From NCBI RefSeq assembly GCF_017873965.1, contig NZ_JAGGKT010000009.1, forward strand, positions 62,001 to 126,000: a stretch of 64,000 nt of DNA. Direction: 5' to 3'. The notes below the pieces were generated by a model. That model did no database searches. It worked only from the letters and a program-made list of their open reading frames with translations, and was not told where the DNA came from. Of the stretch, positions 16,671-29,180 are shown one piece after another. The DNA is from Ammoniphilus resinae (GTDB lineage Bacteria; Bacillota; Bacilli; Aneurinibacillales; RAOX-1). The position numbers and the translations under genes were made by a program. Within the stretch, counting starts at the first letter, position 1, and every line of letters starts with the position of its first letter.

Positions 16671-17294
16671 ATGCCAAAGGTAGCTCTATATAATCAAACC
16701 GGAGCACAAGTAGGGGAGATCGAATTAGCAGATGCTGTATTCGGAATTGAACCGAACCAACACGTGCTTCATGATGCAGTAGTTATGCAACAATCATCTA
16801 TGCGCCAAGGAACACACGATACCAAAACTCGCTCTGAAGTAAGTGGTGGTGGACGTAAACCTTGGAAACAAAAAGGTACCGGTCGTGCACGTCAAGGTAG
16901 TATCCGGTCACCACAATGGGTAGGCGGCGGAACAGTTTTTGGACCTACTCCAAGAAGCTATGCTTACAAGCTTCCTAAGAAAGTACGTCGTTTAGCGATC
17001 AAATCTGCATTATCCTCCAAGGTGAAGAATGAAGAAATTCTAGTGCTTGAAGGTTTGCAATTTGAAGCACCAAAAACAAAGGAAATGACTGCAGTATTAA
17101 AGAGTTTGAACGTAGCTAGCAAAGCGCTTGTTGTTACTGGTGATTTCGCTGAAAACGTAGCTCTATCTGCACGCAATATTCCTGGGGTTAAATTTGTTAC
17201 TGCTGAAGGAATCAACGTTCTTGACGTGTTGAAGCACGATAAGCTGATCATCACGAAAGATGCAGTAGCTAAAGTAGAGGAGGTGCTTGGATAA
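16671..17294 (+). CDS. rplD: 50S ribosomal protein L4
   Basis: 207 residues, normal length, behind AAGGAGG. The extended loop that lines the exit tunnel is seen at residues ~45-90 ([20 protein letters not shown] and [13 protein letters not shown]). L4 is an early-assembly protein and, in some bacteria, the feedback regulator of this operon; the leader before rpsJ would be the place for that here (inference). The stop codon overlaps the rplW start by one base, indicating coupled translation. Confidence 0.98.
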   Translation: MPKVALYNQTGAQVGEIELADAVFGIEPNQHVLHDAVVMQQSSMRQGTHDTKTRSEVSGGGRKPWKQKGTGRARQGSIRSPQWVGGGTVFGPTPRSYAYKLPKKVRRLAIKSALSSKVKNEEILVLEGLQFEAPKTKEMTAVLKSLNVASKALVVTGDFAENVALSARNIPGVKFVTAEGINVLDVLKHDKLIITKDAVAKVEEVLG

Positions 17295-17581
17295 TGAAAG
17301 AGGCTCGCGATGTTATCCTGCGCCCAATTATCACTGAAAGAACAACAGAAATGATGGCTGACAACAAATATGTATTTGAAGTCGCTCCAAAGTCTAACAA
17401 GACTGAAGTAAAACAAGCCATCGAAAGTATCTTCGATGTAACAGTCGAATCAGTTAATACAATTAATGTAAAAGGTAAGCCGAAGCGTATGGGTCGCTAC
17501 GTTGGGAAGCGCAAGGATTGGAAGAAAGCAATCGTTAAGCTTTCCAGTGACAGCAAGCCATTGGAATTCTTTGAAGGCTAA
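17294..17581 (+). CDS. rplW: 50S ribosomal protein L23
   Basis: 95 residues. It begins with [14 protein letters not shown] and carries the typical [18 protein letters not shown] segment. L23 sits at the polypeptide tunnel exit, where it docks trigger factor and signal recognition particle. The start ATG shares its A with the TAA of rplD, and GGAGG of its ribosome-binding site lies within the end of rplD. No unusual feature is seen. Confidence 0.98.
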   Translation: MKEARDVILRPIITERTTEMMADNKYVFEVAPKSNKTEVKQAIESIFDVTVESVNTINVKGKPKRMGRYVGKRKDWKKAIVKLSSDSKPLEFFEG

Positions 17582-17613
17582 GCCGATCATCTTTACGAAG
17601 GAGGGAAAACCGA

Positions 17614-18444
17614 ATGGGTATCAAGAAGTATAAACCAACGTCAGCTGGACGCCGTCAAATGACTGTTTCTACCTTCGAAGAAATCACTACAGATCAACCC
17701 GAAAAATCCCTTCTTGCTCCGTTGAACAAGAAGGCAGGTAGAAATAATCAAGGAAAAATCACCGTGCGTCACCAAGCCGGCGGACATAAGCGCCAATACC
17801 GTATTATCGATTTCAAACGTACTAAGGATGGTATCCCTGGGCGTGTTGCAACAATCGAATACGATCCAAATCGTACAGCAAACATCGCATTAATCAACTA
17901 TGCAGATGGTGAGAAGCGTTACATCATTGCTCCTCAAGGTTTGAAAGTTGGAGATGTAATCGAGTCAGGTCCAGATGCGGATATTAAAGTAGGGAATGCA
18001 CTACCACTTGCTAACATGCCTGTTGGTACAACCATTCACAATATCGAATTGAAGCCTGGAAAAGGCGGACAGATGGTTCGTTCTGCTGGAGCATCTGCTC
18101 AATTGCTAGGTCGTGACGGAGAATATGCAATCATCCGTTTAACATCCGGAGAGATTCGCAAAGTTCGTCTTGAGTGCCGCGCTACGATCGGTCAAGTTGG
18201 TAATCTTGATCACGAATTGATCAACATCGGTAAAGCCGGTCGTAATCGTTGGTTAGGTAACAGACCAACTGTTCGTGGTTCTGTTATGAACCCAGTAGAT
18301 CACCCACATGGTGGTGGTGAAGGACGCGCGCCAATCGGACGCAAATCCCCATTATCTCCTTGGGGTAAACCAACTCTTGGTGCGAAGACTCGCAACAGCA
18401 AAAAAGAATCATCGAAATATATCGTTCGCAGACGTAAAAAATAA
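17614..18444 (+). CDS. rplB: 50S ribosomal protein L2
   Basis: 276 residues, the usual length. It contains [20 protein letters not shown] near the N-terminus, the RNA-binding beta-barrel core, and the highly conserved late motif [17 protein letters not shown], whose His is needed for peptidyl transferase activity. It is placed between rplW and rpsS in the S10 operon as in B. subtilis, with a strong GAAGGAGGG ribosome-binding site. Confidence 0.98.
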   Translation: MGIKKYKPTSAGRRQMTVSTFEEITTDQPEKSLLAPLNKKAGRNNQGKITVRHQAGGHKRQYRIIDFKRTKDGIPGRVATIEYDPNRTANIALINYADGEKRYIIAPQGLKVGDVIESGPDADIKVGNALPLANMPVGTTIHNIELKPGKGGQMVRSAGASAQLLGRDGEYAIIRLTSGEIRKVRLECRATIGQVGNLDHELINIGKAGRNRWLGNRPTVRGSVMNPVDHPHGGGEGRAPIGRKSPLSPWGKPTLGAKTRNSKKESSKYIVRRRKK

Positions 18445-18501
18445 TCTGATATGGGTACGGTTCGGAAGGGCCGTACGTGTGTTACGAAGGGAGGTTCTAC
18501 T

Positions 18502-18783
18502 ATGGGACGCAGCCTGAAAAAAGGGCCTTTTGTTGATGATCACCTAATGAAGAAGGTAGAAGAGCAAGACGCAAAGGGAGATAAGAAAGTTATCAAAACT
18601 TGGTCTCGTCGTTCTACAATTTTCCCGCAATTTATAGGTCATACTTTTGCGGTTTATGATGGACGTAAGCATGTGCCTGTATATGTATCGGAGGATATGG
18701 TTGGACACAAGTTGGGTGAATTCGCACCAACTCGTACGTACAAAGGTCATGACTATGATGAGAAGAAAACGAAGAAACGCTAA
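18502..18783 (+). CDS. rpsS: 30S ribosomal protein S19
   Basis: 93 residues starting at [18 protein letters not shown], the universal N-terminus of S19. An in-frame ATG 51 bases upstream exists, but the GGGAGG ribosome-binding site and family alignment favour this start. The core [20 protein letters not shown] and [12 protein letters not shown] are typical. S19 lies in the 30S head near the A site and forms a pair with S13. Confidence 0.97.
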   Translation: MGRSLKKGPFVDDHLMKKVEEQDAKGDKKVIKTWSRRSTIFPQFIGHTFAVYDGRKHVPVYVSEDMVGHKLGEFAPTRTYKGHDYDEKKTKKR

Positions 18784-18817
18784 TTAATTCCGACAAGGTA
18801 AGAGAGGAGGTTCAGTC

Positions 18818-19150
18818 ATGGAAGCGAAAGCTATTGTAAGAAACATCCGCATTGCTCCTCGTAAAGTTCGTCTGGTGGTGGACTTGATCAGAGGTAAGCA
18901 AGTGGGCGAAGCTCTTGCTATACTTGCTCACACGCCGAAGGCAGCTTCACCAGTAGTTGAAAAAGTTTTGAAATCTGCGATCGCAAATGCTGAACACAAT
19001 TACGAATTGGAGCCAAATTCTTTGGTTATCGAAAAAATCTTTGTGGATGAAGGGGCTACTCTGAAGCGTTTCCGTCCTCGTGCGATGGGTCGCGCAAGCA
19101 GAATCAACAAGCGTACTAGCCACATCACAGTAGTTGTATCCGAGAAATAA
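18818..19150 (+). CDS. rplV: 50S ribosomal protein L22
   Basis: 110 residues. It opens with [20 protein letters not shown] and ends with the long beta hairpin segment [20 protein letters not shown] that lines the exit tunnel next to L4. Mutations there give macrolide resistance in other bacteria; nothing unusual is seen in the loop. Order rpsS-rplV-rpsC and a GAGGAGG ribosome-binding site support the call. Confidence 0.97.
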   Translation: MEAKAIVRNIRIAPRKVRLVVDLIRGKQVGEALAILAHTPKAASPVVEKVLKSAIANAEHNYELEPNSLVIEKIFVDEGATLKRFRPRAMGRASRINKRTSHITVVVSEK

Positions 19151-19163
19151 GGAGGGATAAAGT

Positions 19164-19829
19164 ATGGGTCAGAAAGTAAACCCGATTGGATTACGCGTCG
19201 GAATCATTCGTGACTGGGAATCAAAATGGTATGCGAATGACAAAGAATACGCTAATCTTCTTCATGAAGACATCCAGGTTCGCGACTTCTTAAAGAATCG
19301 TTTGAAAGATGCAGCGGTTGCTTCCATCGAAATCGAACGCGCAGCGAATCGCTTGAATGTAAATATCCATACAGCAAAACCTGGTATGGTAATCGGTAAG
19401 GGTGGTTCCGAAGTTGAAAATCTTCGTAAAACCCTTACACAAATGACCAGCAAACGTGTTCACATCAATATCACTGAAATTAAGAATGCGGATACGAACG
19501 CAACACTTGTTGCAGAAAATATTGCTCGTCAATTAGAAAATCGTGTATCATTCCGTCGTGCCCAGAAGCAAGCTCTTCAAAGAACAATGAGATCTGGAGC
19601 AAAAGGAATCAAAACTATGGTAAGTGGACGATTGGGTGGAGCTGATATCGCGCGTTCCGAAGGCTATAGTGAAGGAACTGTTCCTCTACACACACTTCGT
19701 GCGGACATCGACTATGGAACAGCTGAAGCTCATACTACCTATGGTCGCATTGGGGTAAAAGTATGGATCTATCGTGGCGAAGTACTTCCAACCAAAGCGA
19801 AGAAATCCGCTGAGGAAGGAGAGCAGTAA
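19164..19829 (+). CDS. rpsC: 30S ribosomal protein S3
   Basis: 221 residues. The N-terminal [19 protein letters not shown] is diagnostic. A KH RNA-binding domain with the GKGG loop ([16 protein letters not shown]) occupies residues ~60-105, and the C-terminal half has [16 protein letters not shown]-like features (here [18 protein letters not shown]). S3 lies at the mRNA entry channel and contributes helicase activity. It is two bases upstream of rplP, so translation is coupled. Confidence 0.97.
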   Translation: MGQKVNPIGLRVGIIRDWESKWYANDKEYANLLHEDIQVRDFLKNRLKDAAVASIEIERAANRLNVNIHTAKPGMVIGKGGSEVENLRKTLTQMTSKRVHINITEIKNADTNATLVAENIARQLENRVSFRRAQKQALQRTMRSGAKGIKTMVSGRLGGADIARSEGYSEGTVPLHTLRADIDYGTAEAHTTYGRIGVKVWIYRGEVLPTKAKKSAEEGEQ

Positions 19830-19831
19830 TC

Positions 19832-20266
19832 ATGTTGATACCTAAGCGCGTAAAACACCGTAAGCAGCATCATATTGATCTGAAAGGTATTGCCAAAGGC
19901 GGTACAACCGTTGCTTTTGGTGAGTATGGTCTACAAGCTCTCGAGCCGGCTTATATTACAAACCGTCAAATCGAGGCTGCTCGTATTGCCATGACACGTT
20001 TCATTCGTCGTGGCGGTAAAGTATGGATCAAAATATTCCCAGATAAGCCACTAACAAAGAAACCTCTTGAAGTTCGTATGGGTAGTGGTAAAGGTTCTCC
20101 TGAATCTTGGGTAGCTGCAGTTAAACCTGGCAAGGTATTGTTTGAACTTGCTGGTGTACCTGAAGAAACAGCTCGCGAAGCTATGCGCCTAGCTATGCAT
20201 AAGCTTCCGATCAAATGTAAATTTGTTAAACGAGAAGAAGTGGGTGGTGAAGCAAATGAAAGCTAA
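19832..20266 (+). CDS. rplP: 50S ribosomal protein L16
   Basis: 144 residues. It starts [14 protein letters not shown], with the family motif [19 protein letters not shown] and MGSGKGSPE in the middle. L16 is a late-assembly protein near the A site and 5S rRNA. It starts 2 bp after rpsC and its end overlaps the rpmC start by 11 bp, a common arrangement in this cluster. Confidence 0.97.
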   Translation: MLIPKRVKHRKQHHIDLKGIAKGGTTVAFGEYGLQALEPAYITNRQIEAARIAMTRFIRRGGKVWIKIFPDKPLTKKPLEVRMGSGKGSPESWVAAVKPGKVLFELAGVPEETAREAMRLAMHKLPIKCKFVKREEVGGEANES

Positions 20267-20453
20267 AGACTTCCGCAATTTAACCACTGCAGAGATCGAA
20301 CAAAAGGTTAATTCTTTGAAAGAAGAGCTTTTTAACCTCCGCTTCCAATTGGCTACAGGACAACTTGATAACCCTGCAAGTATCAGCAAGGTACGCAAGT
20401 CGATCGCCAAGGCGAAAACCGTTCTTCGTGAACGTGAATTAGGAATCGGTTAA
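20256..20453 (+). CDS. rpmC: 50S ribosomal protein L29
   Basis: 65 residues from the ATG that gives [18 protein letters not shown], the normal N-terminus; the frame is open further upstream but only inside rplP. The rest ([20 protein letters not shown] and [13 protein letters not shown]) is the classic two-helix L29. It lies beside the exit tunnel with L23. Its start codon lies within the last codons of rplP, and a GGTGG ribosome-binding site is inside that gene. Confidence 0.97.
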   Translation: MKAKDFRNLTTAEIEQKVNSLKEELFNLRFQLATGQLDNPASISKVRKSIAKAKTVLRERELGIG

Positions 20454-20479
20454 TCGTAAAGAGAGGAGGTCTTTCAAAA

Positions 20480-20740
20480 GTGGAACGTAATGCTCGTAAA
20501 GAACTAGTAGGTAAAGTCGTTAGCGATAAAATGGATAAAACCATCGTGGTTTTAGTTGAAACCTATAAAAAGCATCCTCTATACGGTAAGCGTGTAAAGT
20601 ATTCCAAGAAGTTTAAGGCACATGATGAAAACAACCAAGCTAAGATTGGCGACCGTGTTCTTATTATGGAAACTCGTCCGTTATCCAAGGATAAGCGCTT
20701 CCGTCTAGTGAAGATTGTTGAAGAAGCGGTAATTATCTAA
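20480..20740 (+). CDS. rpsQ: 30S ribosomal protein S17
   Basis: 86 residues with a GTG start behind GAGAGGAGG. It is an OB-fold protein: [40 protein letters not shown], and [17 protein letters not shown] are all typical. S17 is a primary 16S rRNA binder that helps early assembly of the 30S body. Operon position between rpmC and rplN is standard. Confidence 0.97.
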   Translation: MERNARKELVGKVVSDKMDKTIVVLVETYKKHPLYGKRVKYSKKFKAHDENNQAKIGDRVLIMETRPLSKDKRFRLVKIVEEAVII

Positions 20741-20781
20741 CTTGACCGGATTACTTTTAGATCCGAAAGGAGGGACTATAG

Positions 20782-21150
20782 ATGATACAAGCGCAAACGC
20801 GTTTAGCTGTAGCAGATAACTCTGGTGCAAAAGAATTAATGTGTATTAAGGTTTTAGGTGGAACAGGCCGTAAGACCGCTAACATCGGTGATATTATTGT
20901 TTGTTCTGTAAAATCCGCTACACCCGGTGGCGTTGTCAAGAAGGGTGATGTAGTTAAGGCGGTAGTAGTACGTTCTAAGTTTGGTTCCCGTCGTACAGAT
21001 GGTTCTTATATCAAATTTGATCAGAATGCAGCAGTAATCGTAAGAGACGACAAGAGCCCTCGTGGTACTCGTATTTTCGGACCTGTTGCTCGTGAACTAC
21101 GCGAAAAGGACTTCATGAAGATCGTTTCACTTGCTCCTGAAGTTCTATAA
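20782..21150 (+). CDS. rplN: 50S ribosomal protein L14
   Basis: 122 residues, exactly the usual length. It opens [19 protein letters not shown] and carries [13 protein letters not shown] and [20 protein letters not shown]14 forms an intersubunit bridge and binds the silencing factor RsfS. It starts after AAAGGAGGG. No anomaly is seen. Confidence 0.98.
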   Translation: MIQAQTRLAVADNSGAKELMCIKVLGGTGRKTANIGDIIVCSVKSATPGGVVKKGDVVKAVVVRSKFGSRRTDGSYIKFDQNAAVIVRDDKSPRGTRIFGPVARELREKDFMKIVSLAPEVL

Positions 21151-21191
21151 TTCATAGAAATTGAAAGCTTGAATGACAAGGAGGTGCCCTC

Positions 21192-21521
21192 ATGTCTCAA
21201 AATAAACTTCATGTGAAAACTGGTGATACTGTAGTAGTAATCACTGGGAAAGATAAAGGCAAAAAAGGACGTATTCTTGCTGCTTTTCCAAAGACAAACC
21301 GCGTGCTTGTTGAAGGAGTTAACATGGTGAAGAAACACACCAAGCCAAACCCTACCAATCCACAAGGCGGTATCATTACGAAAGAAGCAGCAATCCATGC
21401 ATCCAACGTGATGATTGTAGATCCAAAGAGCGATGAACCAACTCGCATCGGATACAAAGTTTTAGAGAATGGTAAAAAAGTGCGTTACGCGAAAAAATCT
21501 GGCGAAGTGATCGATAAGTAG
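21192..21521 (+). CDS. rplX: 50S ribosomal protein L24
   Basis: 109 residues. A KOW motif is present at the N-terminus ([20 protein letters not shown]), then [20 protein letters not shown] and [13 protein letters not shown]24 is an assembly initiator for the 50S subunit, binding the 5' part of 23S rRNA. The ribosome-binding site is AAGGAGGT. Confidence 0.97.
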   Translation: MSQNKLHVKTGDTVVVITGKDKGKKGRILAAFPKTNRVLVEGVNMVKKHTKPNPTNPQGGIITKEAAIHASNVMIVDPKSDEPTRIGYKVLENGKKVRYAKKSGEVIDK

Positions 21522-21546
21522 TCAGGTGAGAAAGGAGGGCCAATAA

Positions 21547-22089
21547 ATGGCATCTAGATTGTATGATGTATATAAGGATAAAGTTGTTCCAGCATTGATG
21601 GCAAAGTTCGGATATAAAAATATCATGGAAGTGCCTAAGCTTGAAAAGATTGTCATCAACATGGGTGTTGGAGCTGCAGTTGCCAATCCTAAAGTATTAG
21701 ATGGTGCTGTTGCTGACTTACAAGCAATCGCTGGTCAAAAACCAGTTGTAACTCGTGCGAAGAAATCGATCGCAGGCTTCCGTCTTCGTGAAGGAATGCC
21801 AATCGGTGCAAAGGTAACCCTACGCGGTGACCGCATGTTCTACTTCGTTGATAAGTTATTTAATGTATCTTTACCACGTGTACGTGACTTCCGCGGAGTA
21901 TCTGATAAGGCTTTCGACGGACGTGGAAACTACACATTAGGTCTTAAAGAACAACTAATCTTCCCGGAGATTGATTATGATAAGGTAGATCAAATCCGTG
22001 GAATGGACATCGTATTTGTAACGACTGCAAAGACAGATGAAGAGGCTCGTGAATTATTAACTCAATTGGGCATGCCTTTCAGAAAATAG
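21547..22089 (+). CDS. rplE: 50S ribosomal protein L5
   Basis: 180 residues, normal length. It includes the N-terminal [55 protein letters not shown] and [17 protein letters not shown], all conserved. L5 binds 5S rRNA and the P-site tRNA elbow in the central protuberance. It lies in the spc part of the cluster between rplX and rpsN. Confidence 0.98.
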   Translation: MASRLYDVYKDKVVPALMAKFGYKNIMEVPKLEKIVINMGVGAAVANPKVLDGAVADLQAIAGQKPVVTRAKKSIAGFRLREGMPIGAKVTLRGDRMFYFVDKLFNVSLPRVRDFRGVSDKAFDGRGNYTLGLKEQLIFPEIDYDKVDQIRGMDIVFVTTAKTDEEARELLTQLGMPFRK

Positions 22090-22120
22090 ATCCCAATTTC
22101 TCAAATGAGGAGGGAAAACA

Positions 22121-22306
22121 GTGGCAAAAAAAGCAATGGTAATCAAGCAACAACGGAATCCGAAGTACCAAGTTCGTGCGTATACTCGCTGCGAGCGTTG
22201 TGGACGTCCACATTCCGTACTGCGTAAATTTAAACTTTGCCGTATCTGCTTCCGCGAATTGGCTTACAAAGGCCAACTTCCTGGAGTGAAAAAAGCTAGT
22301 TGGTAA
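22121..22306 (+). CDS. rpsN: 30S ribosomal protein S14, zinc-ribbon type
   Basis: 61 residues with a GTG start. The zinc-binding cysteines are Cys24, Cys27, Cys40 and Cys43 (CERC and CRIC), so this is the zinc-containing (C+) form called S14 type Z. The short length also fits that form rather than the ~89-residue zinc-free form. S14 sits in the 30S head near S3 and S10. Bacilli often keep a zinc-free paralogue elsewhere under Zur control; none is in this window. Confidence 0.97.
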   Translation: MAKKAMVIKQQRNPKYQVRAYTRCERCGRPHSVLRKFKLCRICFRELAYKGQLPGVKKASW

Positions 22307-22336
22307 ACCCCGATTTAGGGAAGGAGGTTTTTAGAT

Positions 22337-22735
22337 ATGACCATGACAGATCCTATTGCTGATATGCTAACTCGCATCCGTAATGCGAATATGGCTCGTC
22401 ACGAAAAGCTTGAATTACCTGCTTCCAATGTGAAGAAGGAAATTGCCAGAATCCTTAAGGACGAAGGTTTCGTGCGTGATGTAGAGTTTATCGACGATAA
22501 CAAGCAAGGTATTATCCGTGTATTTTTGAAATATGGTCCGGACAGCGAACCTGTAATTACTGGACTAAAAAGAATTAGTAAGCCAGGGCTTCGCGTTTAT
22601 GCGAAGGGAAGTGAAGTACCTCGTGTACTTGGCGGACTTGGAATCGCGATTCTTTCCACCAGTCAAGGTGTTGTAACTGACAAAGCTGCTCGTCAGGCAC
22701 AAGTGGGCGGAGAAGTATTAGCGTACGTTTGGTAA
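22337..22735 (+). CDS. rpsH: 30S ribosomal protein S8
   Basis: 132 residues with [15 protein letters not shown] at the start and the C-terminal GGEVLAYVW, both diagnostic. S8 binds the central domain of 16S rRNA. In E. coli it also represses the spc operon by binding mRNA near rplE; whether that holds here is unknown. A Met three codons into the protein could also serve as the start; the ribosome-binding site GGAAGGAGG favours the ATG used. Confidence 0.97.
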   Translation: MTMTDPIADMLTRIRNANMARHEKLELPASNVKKEIARILKDEGFVRDVEFIDDNKQGIIRVFLKYGPDSEPVITGLKRISKPGLRVYAKGSEVPRVLGGLGIAILSTSQGVVTDKAARQAQVGGEVLAYVW

Positions 22736-22766
22736 TTTAGATACAACCAGAACGGAGGTGTAGTGA

Positions 22767-23309
22767 ATGTCACGTATTGGTAAAAAACCAGTAACGATCC
22801 CTGCAGGGGTAACCGTTACTGTTGATGATAACTTCGTAACAGTGAAAGGGCCGAAAGGTCAGCTTTCCAGACAATTCAGCAAAGATTTAACGATCAACGT
22901 GGCAGAAGGTGAGTTGACTGTTGAACGTCCTTCTGACAACAAGGTGCACCGTGCCTTGCACGGAACAACTCGTAGCGTTGTCGCAAACATGGTTGAAGGT
23001 GTAACCAATGGTTATGCTAAAACCCTTGAAATGGTAGGGGTTGGATATCGTGCTGCGAAGTCCGGTAATAAATTAACGTTAAGTGTTGGTAAATCACACC
23101 CTGTTGAGATCTTACCTGAAGAAGGAATTGAGTTTGAAGTTCCAGCTCCAACTCAAATCGTTGTAAAAGGGATTAACAAAGAACGTGTAGGTCAAATGGC
23201 TGCAGAAATTCGTTCTGTGCGTCTGCCTGAACCTTACAAAGGCAAAGGGATTCGTTATCAAGGCGAACGAGTACGCCGTAAAGAAGGTAAAACTGGTAAG
23301 AAGAAGTAA
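22767..23309 (+). CDS. rplF: 50S ribosomal protein L6
   Basis: 180 residues, standard length. Typical parts are [20 protein letters not shown] at the N-terminus, the duplicated fold, and the C-terminal signature [22 protein letters not shown]6 lies near the GTPase-associated centre and the sarcin-ricin loop. The ribosome-binding site is GGAGGTG. Confidence 0.98.
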   Translation: MSRIGKKPVTIPAGVTVTVDDNFVTVKGPKGQLSRQFSKDLTINVAEGELTVERPSDNKVHRALHGTTRSVVANMVEGVTNGYAKTLEMVGVGYRAAKSGNKLTLSVGKSHPVEILPEEGIEFEVPAPTQIVVKGINKERVGQMAAEIRSVRLPEPYKGKGIRYQGERVRRKEGKTGKKK

Positions 23310-23342
23310 GGCTAAGGCCGCCTAAGAAAGGAGTGACTACAG

Positions 23343-23711
23343 ATGATTACGAAACAAGATAAAAATAAGATCAGAAAGAAGAGACATCTTCGCGTTCGTA
23401 ACAAGTTACAAGGAACTGCTGTACGTCCTCGTTTGAACGTATTCCGTTCCTCCAAGCACATCTATGCGCAAGTAATCGATGATGCAACCGGAACTACTCT
23501 TGTATCTGCTTCTACAGTAGATCCAGAGGTAAAAGGAAATATTGCAAACGGCGGAAACGTTGAAGCTGCTAAATCCGTTGGGTCATTAGTAGCAAAAAGA
23601 GCGCAAGAAAAGGGAATCGAAGAAGTTGTCTTTGACCGTGGAGGTTACCTGTATCATGGACGTGTGCAGGCTCTAGCTGAAGCTGCCCGTGAAGCTGGAC
23701 TTAAGTTTTAA
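23343..23711 (+). CDS. rplR: 50S ribosomal protein L18
   Basis: 122 residues. It contains [18 protein letters not shown] and the C-terminal [20 protein letters not shown], both typical of L18. The basic N-terminal tail and the fold bind 5S rRNA together with L5. Its place between rplF and rpsE is conserved. Confidence 0.98.
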   Translation: MITKQDKNKIRKKRHLRVRNKLQGTAVRPRLNVFRSSKHIYAQVIDDATGTTLVSASTVDPEVKGNIANGGNVEAAKSVGSLVAKRAQEKGIEEVVFDRGGYLYHGRVQALAEAAREAGLKF

Positions 23712-23735
23712 TGCTGAAATAAAGGAGGGACATAT

Positions 23736-24233
23736 ATGCGTATCGATCCTACCGGTTTGGAACTAGAAGAAAAAGTTGTAGCGATTAACCGTGTAGCTAA
23801 AGTAGTAAAAGGCGGACGTCGCTTTAGCTTTAGTGCACTTGTAGTAGTTGGAGATCGCAACGGACATGTAGGCGCTGGAATGGGGAAAGCCTCTGAAGTA
23901 CCTGACGCAATCCGTAAAGCAATTGATGATGCAAAGAAAAATCTAATTAAAATTCCATTGAGAGGGACTACCATTCCTCATCAGATTTCCGGACGTTTCG
24001 GAGCTGGTCATGTATTGATCAAGCCTGCAGCGCCTGGTACTGGAGTTATCGCAGGCGGACCAGTTCGTGCGGTACTTGAATTATCTGGTGTAGGTGATAT
24101 CTTAACGAAATCACTTGGAACAAACAACCCAATCAACATGGTGAATGCTACCCTCGAGGGTCTTAGCCGCTTAAAAACACCTGAGCAAGTTGCAAAATTA
24201 CGCGGTAAGACAGTAGCTGAAATTCTAAAATAG
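23736..24233 (+). CDS. rpsE: 30S ribosomal protein S5
   Basis: 165 residues. The double-stranded-RNA-binding S5 domain starts [20 protein letters not shown], followed by the fidelity loop [14 protein letters not shown] and the C-terminal [21 protein letters not shown]5 lies at the back of the 30S decoding region; ram and spectinomycin mutations map here in other bacteria. The spectinomycin-loop segment [12 protein letters not shown] looks normal. Confidence 0.98.
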   Translation: MRIDPTGLELEEKVVAINRVAKVVKGGRRFSFSALVVVGDRNGHVGAGMGKASEVPDAIRKAIDDAKKNLIKIPLRGTTIPHQISGRFGAGHVLIKPAAPGTGVIAGGPVRAVLELSGVGDILTKSLGTNNPINMVNATLEGLSRLKTPEQVAKLRGKTVAEILK

Positions 24234-24245
24234 GAGGGATATAAC

Positions 24246-24428
24246 ATGGCAAAATTGCAAATCACCCTCAAAAGAAGCTTAATTGGTCGCACACAGGATC
24301 AAAAAGCTACCGTTCAAGCATTAGGTCTTCGTAAACTCCATCAAACCGTTGTCAAAGAAGACAACGCCGCAACACGCGGGATGGTTGAAAAAGTAAGTCA
24401 CTTAGTTGAAGTAAAAGAACAAGCGTAA
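24246..24428 (+). CDS. rpmD: 50S ribosomal protein L30
   Basis: 60 residues, with [20 protein letters not shown] and [20 protein letters not shown], the complete bacterial L30. It starts 12 bp after rpsE behind GGAGGG, so it is clearly part of the same transcript. It occupies a surface position on the 50S subunit near 5S rRNA. Confidence 0.97.
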   Translation: MAKLQITLKRSLIGRTQDQKATVQALGLRKLHQTVVKEDNAATRGMVEKVSHLVEVKEQA

Positions 24429-24461
24429 TATAGATTAAGATTCGTAAGAGGAGGTGCGACC

Positions 24462-24901
24462 ATGAAACTACATGAATTGAAGCCAGCCGAAGGATCCCGT
24501 AAGGAACGCAAGCGTGTAGGTCGCGGAACTAGTTCTGGATGGGGTAAAACTGCAGGACGTGGTCACAAAGGTCAAAACGCACGTTCCGGTGGTGGAGTTC
24601 GTCCAGGATTTGAGGGTGGACAAAATCCATTGTATCGCCGTTTGCCAAAGCGTGGATTTACCAATCCGAACCGCGTAGAATATACGATTGTTAATCTCGA
24701 CGCGTTAAATCGCTTTGAGGCGAATACAGAAGTTACTCCAGAATTACTTTTGGAAACAGGAGTAATTAGCAGCTTGAATGACGGAGTAAAAATTCTAGGC
24801 AACGGAGAAATCAACGTATCCTTAACTGTTAAGGCCAACAAATTCTCTCAAACTGCCGTTGAAAAGATTGAGGCTGCTGGCGGTAAAACTGAGGTGATTT
24901 A

Positions 24902-24902
<1 letters not shown>
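24462..24902 (+). CDS. rplO: 50S ribosomal protein L15
   Basis: 146 residues. It starts [20 protein letters not shown] and has the glycine-rich RNA-threading segment [23 protein letters not shown] (given here in parts: [21 protein letters not shown]), [11 protein letters not shown] and a normal C-terminus. L15 is a late-assembly 50S protein. Its TAA overlaps the ATG of secY by one base, coupling the two. Confidence 0.97.
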
Positions 24903-26878
<1,976 letters not shown>

Positions 26879-26879
<1 letters not shown>

Positions 26880-27625
26880 TGATCATTTGCAAGTCGAAAG
26901 CTGAGCTGGAGATAATGCGAGAGGCTGGTCGTATCGTTGCCTTAACTCATCAAGAACTGGCTAAGCATTTGAAACCGGGTGTCACAACCAAGGAACTGGA
27001 TGAAACGGCTGAAAAATTCATCCGAGGTATGGGTGCAATTCCATCCTTTAAAGGCTATGGTGGATTCTCCGGAAGCATTTGTATTTCTGTGAACGAGGAA
27101 TTGGTTCACGGCATCCCTGGCAAACGTGTGCTTCAAGACGGCGATATTGTTACGCTTGATATCGGAGCAGAAGTACACGGATATCATGGAGATTCTGCGT
27201 GGACTTATGCAGTGGGTTCGATAACGGACGACGCCAAACGGCTTATGGATGTTACAGAACAGTCACTGTACAAGGGGCTGGAGCAAGCTCTTCCGGGTTC
27301 TCGTTTGTCTGATATCTCCCACGCGATTCAATCTTACGTAGAAGAAGCAGGTTTCTCCATCGTAAGAGAATATGTTGGACACGGTATTGGACGTCATCTG
27401 CATGAAGACCCGCAAATTGCGAATTACGGACCACCCGGCAGAGGGCCCAAGTTAAAGCCCGGAATGGTGTTGGCAGTGGAGCCGATGGTCAATGCAGGTG
27501 AAAGATATGTGCGCACTCTACAGGATAATTGGACTGTTGTTACGGTTGACGATTCCTTGTGTGCCCATTATGAGCATACGATTGCGATTACGGAAGATGG
27601 TTATGAAATCTTGACGAAGGCCTAG
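26879..27625 (+). CDS. map: methionine aminopeptidase, type I
   Basis: 248 residues of the class Ia fold. The metal ligands can be placed: the first Asp in [18 protein letters not shown] together with the second Asp in the same motif, His in [12 protein letters not shown], Glu in LAVEPMVN and Glu in [12 protein letters not shown]. It removes the initiator Met from nascent proteins. Its start overlaps the adk stop. The adk-map-infA order is as in other Bacilli. Confidence 0.97.
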
Positions 27626-27637
27626 CGTAGGTGATCT

Positions 27638-27952
27638 ATGGTGAAAGATTCTGAAGTGCGACCTTCTTGGATTGGGCAGGTAGTGCAAATCACCCAAGGA
27701 CGAGACAAAGACAAATATGCGATTGTAGTTAAGCAATCCGATGATAAATTTGTCTGGCTCGCTGATGGGGATAAACGCAAATTTGACCGTCCGAAAAAGA
27801 AGAATGTCCTTCACTTGAAGTTTATCGATTTTGTATCCCAGGATGTTCGCAAAAGCCTGTTGGATACAGGACGAGTGACAAACAGCAAGCTGCGATACGC
27901 TATGAATAAATTTGCAGAAGAGATGCTCGAAATACAAAGCAAAGGAGTGTAG
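27638..27952 (+). CDS. KOW-domain RNA-binding protein (L14e-like)
   Basis: A 104-residue basic protein. A KOW-like segment lies at the N-terminus ([20 protein letters not shown], continuing [20 protein letters not shown]), followed by a charged linker and a short helical tail. It sits between map and infA within the alpha operon, a position where a small KOW protein is also found in other Bacillales. It resembles the RNA-binding part of ribosomal proteins such as L14e, so binding to rRNA or to the ribosome is likely, but its function is not established. The start ATG follows GTAGGTG, a weak ribosome-binding site. Confidence 0.75.
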   Translation: MVKDSEVRPSWIGQVVQITQGRDKDKYAIVVKQSDDKFVWLADGDKRKFDRPKKKNVLHLKFIDFVSQDVRKSLLDTGRVTNSKLRYAMNKFAEEMLEIQSKGV

Positions 27953-27957
27953 TGCCT

Positions 27958-28176
27958 ATGGCTAAAGATGATGTAATTGAAGTAGAAGGTACGGTTATTG
28001 AACCGCTGCCGAATGCCATGTTTCGTGTTGAACTGGAGAACGGTCATAAAGTACTAGCGCATGTTTCAGGGAAGATCCGCATGCACTTCATACGAATTCT
28101 TCCTGGAGACAAAGTCACAGTTGAGTTATCGCCCTACGATTTGACTAGAGGACGGATCACTTATCGCTTTAAATAA
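27958..28176 (+). CDS. infA: translation initiation factor IF-1
   Basis: 72 residues from the ATG giving [15 protein letters not shown], the typical length; an in-frame GTG two codons upstream is too close to the AAAGGAG site. The S1-type OB fold is clear: [40 protein letters not shown] and [18 protein letters not shown]-1 binds the 30S A site and supports IF-2 and IF-3. Confidence 0.97.
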   Translation: MAKDDVIEVEGTVIEPLPNAMFRVELENGHKVLAHVSGKIRMHFIRILPGDKVTVELSPYDLTRGRITYRFK

Positions 28177-28188
28177 GATTAGAGCTAG

Positions 28189-28377
<189 letters not shown>

Positions 28378-28397
28378 TTCAAAGGAGGTGTCGCACC

Positions 28398-28766
28398 ATG
28401 GCCCGTATCGCGGGAGTTGACTTGCCACGTGAAAAGCGTGTGGAAGTTGGTTTAACTTACATTTTTGGTATCGGACGTAATACTGCAAGAAAGATTTTGG
28501 AGACCACTGGAATTAGCGAACAAACTCGTGTGCGCGATCTTACTGAAGATGAAATTGGTAAGCTTCGTGAATATATCGATAAAAACTTGAAGGTTGAAGG
28601 GGATCTTCGTCGTGAAATCTCTCTAAACATCAAGCGTTTGATCGAGATTGGTTCTTTCCGTGGCGTTCGTCATCGTCGTGGCTTGCCAGTTCGTGGACAA
28701 CGTACAAAGACGAATGCAAGAACTCGCAAAGGTCCTCGTCGTACCATCGCGAATAAGAAGAAGTAA
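28398..28766 (+). CDS. rpsM: 30S ribosomal protein S13
   Basis: 122 residues. The start [20 protein letters not shown] and the C-terminal basic tail with [19 protein letters not shown] are typical. S13 lies in the 30S head, touches P-site tRNA with its tail and forms bridges to L5. It is in the alpha part of the cluster, followed by rpsK after 15 bp. Confidence 0.98.
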   Translation: MARIAGVDLPREKRVEVGLTYIFGIGRNTARKILETTGISEQTRVRDLTEDEIGKLREYIDKNLKVEGDLRREISLNIKRLIEIGSFRGVRHRRGLPVRGQRTKTNARTRKGPRRTIANKKK

Positions 28767-28781
28767 GGGAGGTCGTAAAAC

Positions 28782-29180
28782 TTGGCTAAAAGAAAGACTG
28801 CTGTTACTCGTACCAAACGTCGTGACAGAAAAAATATTGAGTCCGGTGTAGCGCATATTCGCTCTACTTTCAATAACACTATCGTTACCATCACTGACCC
28901 TCATGGGAACACTATCTCTTGGGCTAGTGCAGGTGGACTAGGTTTCAAAGGATCTCGTAAGAGCACTCCGTTTGCTGCACAAATGGCTGCTGAACAAGCT
29001 GCTAAAACAGCAATGGAACACGGTATGAAGGCTGTTGAGGTTACTGTAAAGGGACCAGGATCTGGTCGCGAAGCTGCTATCCGTTCTTTACAAGCCGCTG
29101 GATTGGAAGTCAACATGATTAAAGACGTGACTCCTATTCCTCATAACGGTTGCCGTCCGCCAAAACGTCGTCGTGTCTAA
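28782..29180 (+). CDS. rpsK: 30S ribosomal protein S11
   Basis: 132 residues starting with TTG behind GGGAGG. Conserved parts are [39 protein letters not shown], and the C-terminal [18 protein letters not shown]11 forms the platform of the 30S subunit near the mRNA exit. An unusually long structured gap separates it from rpoA. Confidence 0.97.
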   Translation: MAKRKTAVTRTKRRDRKNIESGVAHIRSTFNNTIVTITDPHGNTISWASAGGLGFKGSRKSTPFAAQMAAEQAAKTAMEHGMKAVEVTVKGPGSGREAAIRSLQAAGLEVNMIKDVTPIPHNGCRPPKRRRV

